Of a stretch of 53,539 bases of DNA, positions 8,003 to 16,965 are shown piece after piece. The stretch covers positions 1-53,539 of the forward strand of contig PHEQ01000019.1 in the NCBI GenBank assembly GCA_002842985.1, given 5' to 3'. Under the pieces are notes generated by a model. The model searched no databases. It saw nothing but the letters and a program-made list of their open reading frames with translations, and was not told the DNA's origin. Made by a program: the position numbers and the translations under genes. Origin of the DNA: Alphaproteobacteria bacterium HGW-Alphaproteobacteria-1 (GTDB taxonomy: Bacteria; Pseudomonadota; Alphaproteobacteria; Rhodobacterales; Rhodobacteraceae). Positions within the stretch are counted from its first letter, which is position 1, and each line of letters starts with the position of its first letter.

Positions 8003-8806
8003 ATGCCCGTAACGAGTGAATTGACTTTGAACACGGGCGCGACGGCGCTCGATATGGTCAAGGCCGGGAACGCCACGCGCGGCAGCGGCGACGACACGCT
8101 CTTTCGCACGCCGAACCTCAGCAAGGCCGATATCACCTTCGCAAGTTCTGATGACGCAACGGGAGGGCCTTCGGGCATGTCAACCGCGCCCGATGGCAAG
8201 CCGGTGCCTTCCTCCGAAATCGAGAACATCATCTGCTTTACCCCTGGCGCGCGCCTCCTCACGCCGCGCGGCGAGCGGCCCGTCGACGCGCTGCGCCCCG
8301 GCGATCTGGTGATCACACGCGACCACGGGCCGCAACGCATCCGCTGGACCGGACGGCGCACCGTGCCGGGCACCGACCGTTTTGCGCCGGTGGAAATCGC
8401 GCCCTCGGTCTGGGGCGGCAGCGGGCTGTTAGTGTCGCCACAGCATCGGGTGCTGTTCACCGGCTATCATGCCGAACTGCTTTTCGGCGAGAGCGAGGTT
8501 CTTGTCGCGGCCAGGTATCTTGTCAACGGGCGCGACGTGCGGATCAGCCCGCGCGCCGAGGTCACCTATATCCACGTTATGTTCGACCGGCACGAGGTTA
8601 TCTATGCCGACGGCATCGCAACCGAGAGCTTCTTTGCCGACGATACCGCTCTTTCGGCGGTCGAGGACGCGGCCCGCGAAGAGCTGTTCGCGATTTTCCC
8701 CGAATTGCGCAGCGCGCCGGGGCACCACCGCGAGACCGCGCGCCCCTGCCTCAGGGCACGCGAGGCGGCCCTGTTGCAGGGCTGGCCCGGTGATCGGGCG
8801 GCCTGA
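8003..8806 (+). CDS. Hint-domain protein, shortened tandem paralogue of the upstream gene
   Basis: A 267-aa protein. ATG 8003 has a GAGAGG site seven bases upstream; the frame is open further upstream without such a site. Residues from about 28 follow the last quarter of the upstream protein: TPNLSKADITFA, SEIENIICFTPGAR, LTPRGERPV, LRPGDLVITRDHG, LLVSPQHRVLFTGY and IHVMFDRHEVIYA are shared or nearly so. The RTX repeats and PA14-like domain are absent, leaving a Hint domain with a short N-terminal tail. The linker (MSTAPDGKPVPSSEI, where the parent has FFTTPDGTLVNFSEI) has drifted more than the Hint core. This suggests duplication of the 3' end, with continued selection on the Hint part. Without RTX repeats its export route is unclear. 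Confidence 0.8.
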   Translation: MPVTSELTLNTGATALDMVKAGNATRGSGDDTLFRTPNLSKADITFASSDDATGGPSGMSTAPDGKPVPSSEIENIICFTPGARLLTPRGERPVDALRPGDLVITRDHGPQRIRWTGRRTVPGTDRFAPVEIAPSVWGGSGLLVSPQHRVLFTGYHAELLFGESEVLVAARYLVNGRDVRISPRAEVTYIHVMFDRHEVIYADGIATESFFADDTALSAVEDAAREELFAIFPELRSAPGHHRETARPCLRAREAALLQGWPGDRAA

Positions 8807-8810
8807 ACGC

Positions 8811-9587
8811 TCAGGCGTGCCGCCGCAGCGGCGCATCCTGCCCCGCCGCCCAGTCGCGCACCGCATCGCCAAAGGCGGCAAACAGCGGACGGCTGACCGG
8901 ATCATTGGCAGCATTGTATTCCGGGTGCCACTGCACCGAGAGGGTAAAGCCCTTTGCCCCCTCGACATAAAGCGCCTCGGGCGTGCCGTCATGCGCCCAG
9001 CCGTCGATCACCACACCGCGCCCGGGCCGTACGATCCCCTGCCCGTGAAGCGTGTTGGTCATCACCTCTTCGGCCCCCAGCAAACGGTGGAACACGCCGC
9101 CGGGCGCAAAGCGCACCTTGTGGCGCAGCGCGAACTGCTCTTCCATCGTGCCGTCGGGGGGCATCCGGTGATTGTCGCGCCCCGGCAACTCGCGGATCTC
9201 GGGGTGCAGCGTGCCGCCGAGCGCCACGTTCACCTCCTGAAAGCCCCGGCAAATCCCGAAAAACGGCTGGCCGCGCTCGATGCAGGCGCGCACAAGCGGC
9301 AGCGTGATCGCGTCACGAGCCCGGTCGAACGCGCCATGCGCCTCGGTCGCCGCCTCGCCATATTCCGCAGGGTGGACATTGGGCCGACCGCCGGTCAGCA
9401 GGAACCCGTCGCACACCTCCAGCAACTCCGCCACGCTGACATAGCGCGGATCGGAGGGGATGATCAGCGGCAGACACGCCGCCACCTCGGCCACCGCCGA
9501 GGAATTGATCGTGCCGCCCGCATGGGTCGGATAGCGGTTGTCGATCTGATACTGGTTGCCGATGATACCGACGATCGGGCGGGCCAT
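8811..9587 (-). CDS. gamma-glutamyl-gamma-aminobutyrate hydrolase family (class I glutamine amidotransferase-like)
   Basis: A 258-aa PuuD-like peptidase C26 protein. It has the nucleophile elbow GICRGFQ (Cys113) and the triad His and Glu in WHPEYN (His221, Glu223), plus LLTGGRPNVHP near 64-73. The family hydrolyses gamma-glutamyl amides such as gamma-glutamyl-GABA in putrescine breakdown. ATG 9585-9587 starts MARPIVGIIGNQY, where homologues start; the open frame upstream is not conserved. Its stop lies 5 bp from that of the convergent Hint gene. No other puu genes are nearby, so the substrate is inferred from family only. Confidence 0.88.
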   Translation of the reverse strand: MARPIVGIIGNQYQIDNRYPTHAGGTINSSAVAEVAACLPLIIPSDPRYVSVAELLEVCDGFLLTGGRPNVHPAEYGEAATEAHGAFDRARDAITLPLVRACIERGQPFFGICRGFQEVNVALGGTLHPEIRELPGRDNHRMPPDGTMEEQFALRHKVRFAPGGVFHRLLGAEEVMTNTLHGQGIVRPGRGVVIDGWAHDGTPEALYVEGAKGFTLSVQWHPEYNAANDPVSRPLFAAFGDAVRDWAAGQDAPLRRHA

Positions 9588-9764
9588 GATGGGGGTCTTT
9601 CTGCTCGTTCGTGAAACCTTGACCAAAATATATGGCAAAACGGAATAACAAAAGATCACCGCGCGCACAGGTTTTCGTGCAATTGCGCGAATTTGTGCGC
9701 ATTTCATGCACGGTTTGGTCATTTCCCCGCGCAAGACTGGGGCGCGTGGGCGGCAGCGCCTGCC

Positions 9765-9950
9765 TCACCGGCCATCTGCATCCCGGTCGGCGGCGGCGAT
9801 GTCGTCCACACCGCGCGCGCGACGGCATCGCTCGCTGCAATGGCGCACCGCGTCCCAGACCCGCGCCCATTTGCGCCGCCAGACCATCGGGCGGCCACAG
9901 GTGACACAGGTCTTGACGGGCAGTTCCGGCTTGCGGCGCATTCGGGCCAT
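9765..9950 (-). CDS. DUF2256-type small zinc-ribbon-like protein
   Basis: A 61-aa basic protein with KTCVTCGRP (CxxC) and RHCSERCRR (CxxxC) spaced about 20 residues apart around WRRKWARVWD, the pattern of the DUF2256 family; the cysteines could bind zinc. ATG 9948-9950 is chosen over ATG 9954-9956 because the AAGGAGG site lies six bases before the former and touches the latter. Function is unknown. It is transcribed away from pepN and toward the amidotransferase gene. Confidence 0.75.
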   Translation of the reverse strand: MARMRRKPELPVKTCVTCGRPMVWRRKWARVWDAVRHCSERCRRARGVDDIAAADRDADGR

Positions 9951-10061
9951 GGTCATCCTCCTTCTGATCCGGAACCTAGCCCGCGCCGTCGGCATCGCCA
10001 GCCCGTTGCAGCCGGTGCCCTGCGGGCATAGGCTCATCCCGGAAAACGAAGGAGACCGTGG

Positions 10062-12614
10062 ATGAAGGACGCGAGCCCGCAGACCGTCTATCTCAAGGAT
10101 TACACGCCACCCGCCTGGCTTGTGGACGAGGTGCACCTGACATTTCGCCTCGCGCCGGAGGCCACGCGTGTGCTCAGCCGCATCCGCTTTCGCCCCAATC
10201 CAGAGGCCGCGGCGCGCGGGTTCTTTCTGAATGGCGAGGGGCTGCGCCTGATCTCGGCGCGCATCGATGGTGCCGAAATCGCGGCAGAGGTGACGGCGGA
10301 CGGGCTGCGCGCCAAGGTGCCCGACGCGCCCTTTCTCTGGGAGGCCGAAGTCGAGATTTCGCCCGCACAAAATACCGCGCTTGAGGGGCTTTACATATCG
10401 AACCTCATGTATTGCACACAATGCGAGGCGGAAGGTTTCCGCAAGATCACCTATTACCCCGACCGCCCCGACGTGATGGCCGTCTTCACCGTGCGCATCG
10501 AAAGCGACCTGCCGGTGATGCTGTCCAATGGCAATCCCGTTGCCTCCGGCGATGGCTGGGCGGAATGGCACGACCCGTGGCCCAAGCCGAGCTATCTTTT
10601 TGCCCTCGTCGCGGGGGATCTGGTGGCCCATTCCGACAGTTTTACCACCCGCTCGGGCCGCGACGTGGCGCTCAACATCTGGGTGCGCCTCGGCGACGAG
10701 GGCAAATGCGCCTTCGGCATGGAGGCGCTCAAGAAATCCATGCGCTGGGACGAAGAGGTCTACGGGCGCGAATACGACCTCGACATCTTCAACATCGTCG
10801 CGGTGGATGATTTCAACATGGGCGCGATGGAAAACAAGGGCTTGAACATATTCAACTCAAGCTGCGTCTTATCAACGGAAAAAACCTCTACAGATGCGAA
10901 TTTCGAACGTATCGAGGCGATTATCGCCCATGAATACTTTCACAACTGGACCGGCAACCGCATCACTTGCCGCGACTGGTTCCAACTTTGCCTCAAGGAG
11001 GGGCTGACCGTCTTTCGTGACGCTCAGTTCACCGCCGACATGCGCTCGGCCCCCGTGAAGCGCATCCACGATGTGATCACCCTGCGCGCGCGCCAGTTCC
11101 GTGAGGATGCAGGGCCGCTTGCCCATCCGGTGCGACCGGATAGTTTTATTGAAATCAACAATTTCTACACCGCAACGGTGTATGAGAAAGGGGCCGAACT
11201 GATCGGGATGCTCAAGCGGCTTGTGGGTGACGCCGCCTATGCCCGCGCGCTCGACCTCTATTTCAGCCGTCATGACGGGCAGGCCTGCACCATCCAGGAC
11301 TGGCTTCGGGTCTTCGAGACAGTCACCGGGCGCGACCTCACGCAGTTCAAGATCTGGTACGAAGAGGCCGGAACACCCCGGCTGCATGTCACGGATGAGT
11401 TCAAGAACGGCACCTATACCCTTCATTTCGAACAGGAAACGCCACCCACTCCTGGCCAGCCCGTCAAACGCCCGCGCGTCATTCCAATTGCGGTCGGGTT
11501 GCTTGGCCCCAATGGCCACGAGATACGCGGCACGACCGTTCTGGAAATGACCGAACCGCGCCAAAGCTTTGCCTTTGACGGATTAACTTCGCGCCCCATC
11601 CCCTCGATACTGAGGGATTTTTCCGCGCCCGTCATCCTCGCGCGGGCGACGGACAACGCCGAGCGCGCGTTCCTCTTCGCCCATGACACCGACCCGTTCA
11701 ACCGCTGGGAGGCCGGACGCGCCTTGGCGCGCGAGACGCTGCTGGCGATGATCCGTGAGGGGGCTGCGCCGGATCCGGCCTATCTCGACGCCGTCAATGC
11801 GATGGCCCGAAACGAAACGCTCGACCCCGCCTTTCGGGCTCTGGCCCTTGGCCTGCCGAGCGAGGATGATCTGGCCCAGACCCTTCACGCCGCCGGAGAG
11901 GTGCCCGACCCGCAAGCCATATGGCAGGCGCGCGAATCGCTCAACGAGGCCCGCGCCGAGGCGATGGAGCCGACACTCGCCGATCTGTATACCCGCCATC
12001 AGGTCACTGCCCCCTATCGCCCCGATCCCGAACAGGTGGGCGCGCGTGCGCTGGCCAACGCAGCACTCGGCCTGCTGACGCGGCGCGACGGCGGGGCGCG
12101 GGCGCAGGCCCAATATGCCGACGCCGACAACATGACCCAGCAACTCGCGGCGCTTGGCTGTCTGTTGCGCGCAGGCGCGGGGGCGGCGGCCTCTGACGCC
12201 TTCTATCGCCAATGGTCGCATGACCGGCTGGTAATGGACAAATGGTTCGGGTTGCGCGTTCTGGAGGCGGCCCCAGATGAGGCGGCCCAAACCGCCGAAG
12301 CCCTCACCCGGCACCCCGATTTCACCCTCCGCAACCCCAACCGCTTTCGCGCCGTTTTGGGATCGCTCGCCGCGAATCCCGCCGGGTTCCACCACATTTC
12401 GGGGCGTGGCTATCGGCTCATGGCAGATATGCTCATCGCGCTCGATCCGCTCAATCCGCAGACAGCGGCGCGGATGTGCGCGGCCTTCGAGACGTGGCGG
12501 CGCTATGATGCCGCGCGACAGACGCTCGTCGCGGCAGAGCTTGACCGTATCCTTGCCACCCCCGGCCTCAGCCGCGACACCGCCGAAATGCTGGGCCGCA
12601 TCCGCGCCGCCTAA
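10062..12614 (+). CDS. pepN: aminopeptidase N (M1 family zinc metallopeptidase)
   Basis: An 850-aa cytoplasmic M1 aminopeptidase that removes N-terminal residues from peptides. It shows the exopeptidase motif GAMEN (about 254-258) and the zinc site HEYFHNW (about 290-296), followed about 20 residues later by the third ligand Glu in LKEGLTVFRD. Length and the C-terminal helical half (from about 550) match the E. coli PepN subgroup. The ATG has a GAAGGAGA-like site upstream. Its stop codon overlaps the stop of the convergent transglycosylase gene by four bases (12611-12614). Confidence 0.97.
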   Translation: MKDASPQTVYLKDYTPPAWLVDEVHLTFRLAPEATRVLSRIRFRPNPEAAARGFFLNGEGLRLISARIDGAEIAAEVTADGLRAKVPDAPFLWEAEVEISPAQNTALEGLYISNLMYCTQCEAEGFRKITYYPDRPDVMAVFTVRIESDLPVMLSNGNPVASGDGWAEWHDPWPKPSYLFALVAGDLVAHSDSFTTRSGRDVALNIWVRLGDEGKCAFGMEALKKSMRWDEEVYGREYDLDIFNIVAVDDFNMGAMENKGLNIFNSSCVLSTEKTSTDANFERIEAIIAHEYFHNWTGNRITCRDWFQLCLKEGLTVFRDAQFTADMRSAPVKRIHDVITLRARQFREDAGPLAHPVRPDSFIEINNFYTATVYEKGAELIGMLKRLVGDAAYARALDLYFSRHDGQACTIQDWLRVFETVTGRDLTQFKIWYEEAGTPRLHVTDEFKNGTYTLHFEQETPPTPGQPVKRPRVIPIAVGLLGPNGHEIRGTTVLEMTEPRQSFAFDGLTSRPIPSILRDFSAPVILARATDNAERAFLFAHDTDPFNRWEAGRALARETLLAMIREGAAPDPAYLDAVNAMARNETLDPAFRALALGLPSEDDLAQTLHAAGEVPDPQAIWQARESLNEARAEAMEPTLADLYTRHQVTAPYRPDPEQVGARALANAALGLLTRRDGGARAQAQYADADNMTQQLAALGCLLRAGAGAAASDAFYRQWSHDRLVMDKWFGLRVLEAAPDEAAQTAEALTRHPDFTLRNPNRFRAVLGSLAANPAGFHHISGRGYRLMADMLIALDPLNPQTAARMCAAFETWRRYDAARQTLVAAELDRILATPGLSRDTAEMLGRIRAA

Positions 12615-13273
12615 TCCGTGGCACGCGCCAGCCGGTCGGGCCGCGCGCGGGGCCGCACAGCCGAGAGCGGCTTGCAATAACTCTGCGCGCGCAACCAATC
12701 CTGCATCTCGGCGCGTTTCGCGGCGCTCTTGAGCGGCCCCCAATCGGCAGCTACCCCCCCGCCGCCTGCCGCAATCACGCCGTCGCGCGGCACCGTGCGT
12801 GCCATGATGCGGATCGCGCAGGACAGGTTGTCCGGCCCGTGTCGCAGCGCCTCGCCGTTTTCGGCCCGACAGCCGTAGCCGCGCGCAGTGGAGGGCAGGA
12901 TCTGCAACAGACCATACCACCGCCCGCCACCGCCGACCGCGCGCGGATCATAGGTGCTCTCATGCTTGGCCAGCGCAGACAGAAACCCCACCCAAAAGGC
13001 GCGGCGGCGGCGCTCGTCGCCCTGCGGATAGGACGGGCACCAATCCGCCACGTCGCGCGGCACCGTGCCCACAAGCGGCGCGCCATGCGCCTTGAGCGCC
13101 GAGAGTGCCGAGCGGGTAAAGAGCGCAGCATCTCGCCGATGCTCCCATCTTGTGCGCGGAATGCTGCCGCTGCGCGCCACCTCCGGCGGGCGCAGGCGCG
13201 GCTCCGGAATCGGCTCGGCCAACCCGGATGTCGGAAAAAACCACGCCATGACAAGCACTAATACCCATCTCAT
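12611..13273 (-). CDS. lytic transglycosylase (SLT domain) with signal peptide
   Basis: A 220-aa exported protein. The N-terminus MRWVLVLVMAWFFPTSGLAEP is a signal peptide with likely cleavage after Leu-Ala. The SLT fold shows the catalytic Glu105 in KHESTYDPRAVGG, the GLLQI motif (121-125) and a later NLSCAIRIMA segment. It should cleave peptidoglycan to anhydromuropeptides in the periplasm. ATG 13271-13273 is chosen because it begins the signal peptide; an upstream in-frame start would add 21 residues before it. It sits alone between convergent pepN and a divergent hypothetical gene. Confidence 0.85.
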   Translation of the reverse strand: MRWVLVLVMAWFFPTSGLAEPIPEPRLRPPEVARSGSIPRTRWEHRRDAALFTRSALSALKAHGAPLVGTVPRDVADWCPSYPQGDERRRRAFWVGFLSALAKHESTYDPRAVGGGGRWYGLLQILPSTARGYGCRAENGEALRHGPDNLSCAIRIMARTVPRDGVIAAGGGGVAADWGPLKSAAKRAEMQDWLRAQSYCKPLSAVRPRARPDRLARATD

Positions 13274-13404
13274 CAGGCAACTCTGCCGCAGCGCGCCGCG
13301 CGTGGCAATCCCCACCGCCCAATTCCCCGGCATCACCGCAGCCGCGCCCAGATTTGGCCGAAATGACGCGGCAGATTGCGCGCATGCAGACCGCCGGAGA
13401 CGTC

Positions 13405-14688
13405 ATGAATTTCGCCCCCCTTCAGCCGCAGCAGATCACCGGGCGCCGAAAGCCCCGGAAACGAAGGGCACACGCTCCGTTGCTCGGGCTCTTGCGGCGT
13501 CTCGGGCTGGCGCGCCCACCCGATCTCGATGATCTGAGCAAGCGGATACTGCTCCCCTCGCTGCCGGTGAGCGACGAGGAGCACGCCCGTGATCACTGGT
13601 TCGGGATCGGACAGCGGTGCGCGCGGCAAGAGGATTGGGATGTTCTCGCCGAACGCATTTTAGAGGCCGATCACAACCGCCTGCAAACTCCTGGCGGCGA
13701 AATGGTCTCGAGCCTGATCGCACAGGGCGCGCGCGCCGATCTCGTGGCCGCTGCCGAGCACGCCATCGCGGATGGCCGCGCGCCGGACAAGACCGGCCTC
13801 GCGGCGCTCCATGCCGTCCTGACCGAGCACGCCGGCTCGTATCCCGTCGCGCTCATGGTGGCGCGCGCCCATGTCGATATCGGCCTCGCCTGGCGGGCAA
13901 ACGGGGCGGCGGCGGGAGAAATGCGGTTCCTTGAGCACTTCGCGATCGCCGAGGCGCTGCTCGACCCGCTTGACGCCCCCGCTCTCGACGCGCCCTCGCT
14001 TGCATCGGCGCAGTGCGCGCTTCTGGCCGCGCGACCCGCACCGCGACGGCGGGTGGCCGAGGATTATGCCCGGTTGATCAATCTCGATCCGGCGACGCCC
14101 GCGCATTTGCGTGCCCTCGGCGAGGCGCTGCTGCCCGCGCGGTTCGGCTCGTATCAGGAGATCGAGATCGAGGCGCGCCGCGCGGCGGCGCGCACCGGCG
14201 CAGCCTGGGGAGAGGGCGGCTATGCCTGGGTCTGGTTCGATGCGCTCGCGCTCGATCCGGCCGGGCTTGGCACCGTCGATGCGGCCTATTTCGCCGACGG
14301 GTTGCGCGCCATCGCGCAACGCAAGCCCGATCAGCACGTGATCAACCAGCTTGCCGCCTTTTGCGGCCTGACAATGGCCCCGCGCGGGTCCGGCACGCGA
14401 ATGAGCGCGGCGCAGGACCGCGCGCGCGCCACCATCCACGGCTGTCTTGACTGGCTCATTGCCGATCACCTGCATGAACTTCACCCGCTTCTGTGGTCCC
14501 AGGCCATTCTGGAACCGGGACGCATCACCGCACTGCCCCCGCGTCGAACGTTGCTGCAAACCGGACGGCAGACCGCCTTGCGCACAATTGCCGCCTGCTT
14601 TGCAGAGGAGATGGCGGATGGGCAAACGCTCGCCTTTTCGTCGGCAGGCATGTACCGGTTGCCCGTGCTCGGCCCTCACGGCGCCTGA
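13405..14688 (+). CDS. conserved hypothetical protein (427 aa)
   Basis: An Ala/Leu/Arg-rich, largely helical, probably cytoplasmic protein with no signal peptide or membrane segment. The helices come in a repetitive pattern (for example ADLVAAAEHAIADG, ALHAVLTEHAGSYPVALMVARAHVDIG) that resembles a TPR-like solenoid, but I cannot name a family. ATG 13405 has GGAG five bases upstream and fits better than the in-frame ATG at 13354. No operon partner is evident. Confidence 0.6.
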   Translation: MNFAPLQPQQITGRRKPRKRRAHAPLLGLLRRLGLARPPDLDDLSKRILLPSLPVSDEEHARDHWFGIGQRCARQEDWDVLAERILEADHNRLQTPGGEMVSSLIAQGARADLVAAAEHAIADGRAPDKTGLAALHAVLTEHAGSYPVALMVARAHVDIGLAWRANGAAAGEMRFLEHFAIAEALLDPLDAPALDAPSLASAQCALLAARPAPRRRVAEDYARLINLDPATPAHLRALGEALLPARFGSYQEIEIEARRAAARTGAAWGEGGYAWVWFDALALDPAGLGTVDAAYFADGLRAIAQRKPDQHVINQLAAFCGLTMAPRGSGTRMSAAQDRARATIHGCLDWLIADHLHELHPLLWSQAILEPGRITALPPRRTLLQTGRQTALRTIAACFAEEMADGQTLAFSSAGMYRLPVLGPHGA

Positions 14689-14804
14689 CATCCACACACA
14701 TCGTTGTGAGAGAACATGACAAGCCTGTGAAGACGGGCCATCCCCTGTTGTGTCCTGCGCGGTCTGCGCCAAATCTTGGATACGGCCACGCGGGAAGAGT
14801 CAGC

Positions 14805-15230
14805 ATGAAAATCAACCTTTGGGCGATCTGCCTTGTCGGAATCACCGGCCCCGGCCTCTCTGCAGCGGCCGGTGATCCCGAGCGCGGCGCACAAATTTTC
14901 GAGGATTGTCGCGCCTGTCACACCGTGACGGATCAAACCGGGCGAACCATCATACGCGGCGGGCGGACCGGCCCCAATCTGCATGGCGTGATCGGGCGGC
15001 ACGCGGGCAGTGTGCCGGGATTTCACTATTCGGTCTCTATGACCGAGGCCGGTCGCCGGGGGCTGCGCTGGAACGAGGCGGATTTTGTCGTTTACGTGCG
15101 CGATGCGACGGAATTTCTTCGGGATTACCTGGATGATCCGACCGCCCGAGGCAAGATGGCCTACAAATTGCCCGATGCGGAAAAGGCGCGCGATGTGTGG
15201 TCCTATCTGGAACGCATTGCCGCCCCCTGA
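14805..15230 (+). CDS. periplasmic class I cytochrome c
   Basis: A 141-aa protein with an N-terminal signal peptide (MKINLWAICLVGITGPGLSAAA), one heme site CRACH near residues 36-40 after GAQIFEDC, a GPNLHGVIGR segment, and a Met ligand candidate in KMAYKLPD near the C-terminus. This layout fits cytochrome c2/c550-type soluble electron carriers. Its partner is unknown. In a phototroph such a carrier could serve the bc1 complex, oxidases or the reaction centre, but no such gene adjoins it. A GGAAGAG site precedes the ATG. Its 3' end overlaps the convergent diguanylate cyclase gene by 28 bp. Confidence 0.88.
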   Translation: MKINLWAICLVGITGPGLSAAAGDPERGAQIFEDCRACHTVTDQTGRTIIRGGRTGPNLHGVIGRHAGSVPGFHYSVSMTEAGRRGLRWNEADFVVYVRDATEFLRDYLDDPTARGKMAYKLPDAEKARDVWSYLERIAAP

Positions 15231-16258
15231 CCGTCGTTTCGCGCCGCAGCAGGAAAGGCGACCGGTGGCGCGGTAGCGATCACGAAGCGGCCGCGACCGG
15301 CCTCCTTGGCGGCATAAAGCGCACGGTCGGCCACAGCCATGATCGCCTCTGCGTCATCACCGGCCCGCATCCGACCCAAGGTGCCCCCGATACTGGCGGA
15401 AACGCGATGGCACCGCGTGCCATCGCTCACCGGTTCCTCGATCGCCGAAATCAGCCGCCGCGCGACAAGGTCAAGATCGGCAGCGTCCTCCATCCCGGGA
15501 AAAAGCAGGACAAACTCATCCCCCCCCACCCGCGCGATGACGTCATCGACGCGCACCACCGCGAGCATCCGTCGCGCCGCCACGCGCAAAACCAGGTCGC
15601 CTGCCGCATGGCCATGGGTGTCATTGACCTGCTTGAAATGATCGAGATCGACATGCAGGAGAGCAAAGGGCTGGTTCGCGTCCCGAAACCGCGCGAGCGC
15701 AAGATCGAAGGCGCGGCGGTTGCGCAACCCGGTCAGCGGGTCGGTGAGGGCCTGTTCCTGCGCTGCCTGACGCGCCCCCTCCAGCCGGTGATTGAGTCGG
15801 CGCGATTCCTCCATCGCCACGCTTTTGGCCTCGAGCAGGTAGAGCATTTCCGTGGTGGGATCGGTCGCCGCGAAATCCGCGCCCGTCAGAGCGTAATCGC
15901 GCACCGCCTCGACCACCGAAATGCCGAAGGAGAGGTTGAGGACCACGCCGCCCACAGGGCCAAGCGATCCGTCCTCGGGCAGGCGGCACACCACCCCCTT
16001 GAGCACATGAGAGGCGCCCGTGCGCGACCGCAACCGGAGCCGCGCCCCCTCCAGCGCGGCCAGCCCGGCCATGGTCTCGACACTCTGCGGTCGCAGCACC
16101 TCGAACAGTTCCAGAAACCGCGCGCCGATACCCTCGCGCGGGGCCAGGACCCGCGCCAGCGTCGGCCCGACGGCCAGCACATGCCCGGTCGGCCCGACAA
16201 GGGCGAACATCGGGCAAAGACGCGCGAGCATCGCGTCAAGTGCCGCGACCGCGGTCAT
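15203..16258 (-). CDS. diguanylate cyclase with HNOBA-like N-terminal domain
   Basis: A 351-aa GGDEF protein making cyclic di-GMP from GTP. The catalytic GGDEF is at 245-249, with the product-inhibition site RVDD (236-239) five residues before it, and DPLTGLRNRRAF at 173-184. Residues 1-165 resemble the H-NOX-associated domain of guanylate cyclases (VLAVGPTLARVLAP, LFEVLRPQ, then a coiled-coil linker MEESRRLNHRLEGARQAA). Its ATG overlaps the stop of the H-NOX-like gene as ATGA, so sensor and cyclase are made together and probably interact. Output would be c-di-GMP control of biofilm or motility. Confidence 0.9.
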   Translation of the reverse strand: MTAVAALDAMLARLCPMFALVGPTGHVLAVGPTLARVLAPREGIGARFLELFEVLRPQSVETMAGLAALEGARLRLRSRTGASHVLKGVVCRLPEDGSLGPVGGVVLNLSFGISVVEAVRDYALTGADFAATDPTTEMLYLLEAKSVAMEESRRLNHRLEGARQAAQEQALTDPLTGLRNRRAFDLALARFRDANQPFALLHVDLDHFKQVNDTHGHAAGDLVLRVAARRMLAVVRVDDVIARVGGDEFVLLFPGMEDAADLDLVARRLISAIEEPVSDGTRCHRVSASIGGTLGRMRAGDDAEAIMAVADRALYAAKEAGRGRFVIATAPPVAFPAAARNDGQGAAMRSR

Positions 16259-16857
16259 CGCACGACCGGCCCCGCGCCGAGATCAAAGGCGCGCCCGTGG
16301 GCAAAGGCGGCATCAAGCAGCCGCACCTCGATCACCTCGCACCGGGCATCGGCACCCCGAGACCCGATCAGCACCAGCGCGCCATAATCATCTGCCATCG
16401 CCCGAAGCATCCCCACGAGCACCGGCCCGAGCGCCACCCCCGCCAGTGGGCACGCCCCTACCTCGATCCGGTAAAGCCCCGGCATCTCGGGATGAAGCCG
16501 TATCTCGGACAGGGCGAAATCCGGCATGGCCAGACGCGCGCGATCCGGCAAATCCTCCAGCGAGTGCAGAAAATCGATAAAATCCACGCCGCCGAAGCGC
16601 AAAAGCCTGCGCACCGCCTCGGTGCGCGGCTGCGACACCAGATAGGTGCCCAGATCCTCCAGCACCTCCTCGGGCGCGCGCCCCACCCGCTCGGCCAGCG
16701 CCGCCAGCAACCGCTCGGTCACGTCCGGCGCGCAGGGCATCAGCGGCTCGAACGCCGCCTCGCCAAGCGACAGCGCCTCCACCAGCCCCCGCCGGAGCGC
16801 CTCGCCAAAGGTGTCACGCACGAACCAATCGAGCGCGCGGTTGATCAAGCCGTTCAT
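16255..16857 (-). CDS. H-NOX (heme-NO/oxygen binding)-like protein without the canonical heme ligand
   Basis: A 200-aa protein starting MNGLINRALDWFVRDTFGE, the typical H-NOX opening, with LEDLGTYLVSQPRTEAVRRLL at 67-87. H-NOX domains bind heme through a His in helix F (FLxxLxxLH) and a YxSxR motif for the propionates. Here the helix reads FLHSLEDLPDR, with Pro104 at the His position, and the expected YxSxR region reads VGACPLAGV. Heme binding as in classical H-NOX is therefore not supported; His98 or Cys136 might substitute. ATG 16855-16857 has GAGAGG five bases upstream. It forms an overlapping operon with the HNOBA-GGDEF cyclase gene. Confidence 0.8.
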   Translation of the reverse strand: MNGLINRALDWFVRDTFGEALRRGLVEALSLGEAAFEPLMPCAPDVTERLLAALAERVGRAPEEVLEDLGTYLVSQPRTEAVRRLLRFGGVDFIDFLHSLEDLPDRARLAMPDFALSEIRLHPEMPGLYRIEVGACPLAGVALGPVLVGMLRAMADDYGALVLIGSRGADARCEVIEVRLLDAAFAHGRAFDLGAGPVVR

Positions 16858-16965
16858 ATCCCTCTCCACGCCGATGCGCACAGTATCGCAAGCGTTCTTT
16901 AACAAATCCTGAATGCCTGCCGGAAAGCTTGCAAGGGTGCGCCCGCGATGCTACCCACCTTGCAT

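Noticed and set aside
9588..9764. Possible coding frames between the amidotransferase and DUF2256 genes
   Set aside because: AT-rich promoter-like stretch (ATATATTTTGGTCAAGG on the minus strand); frames lack ribosome sites and conserved motifs.
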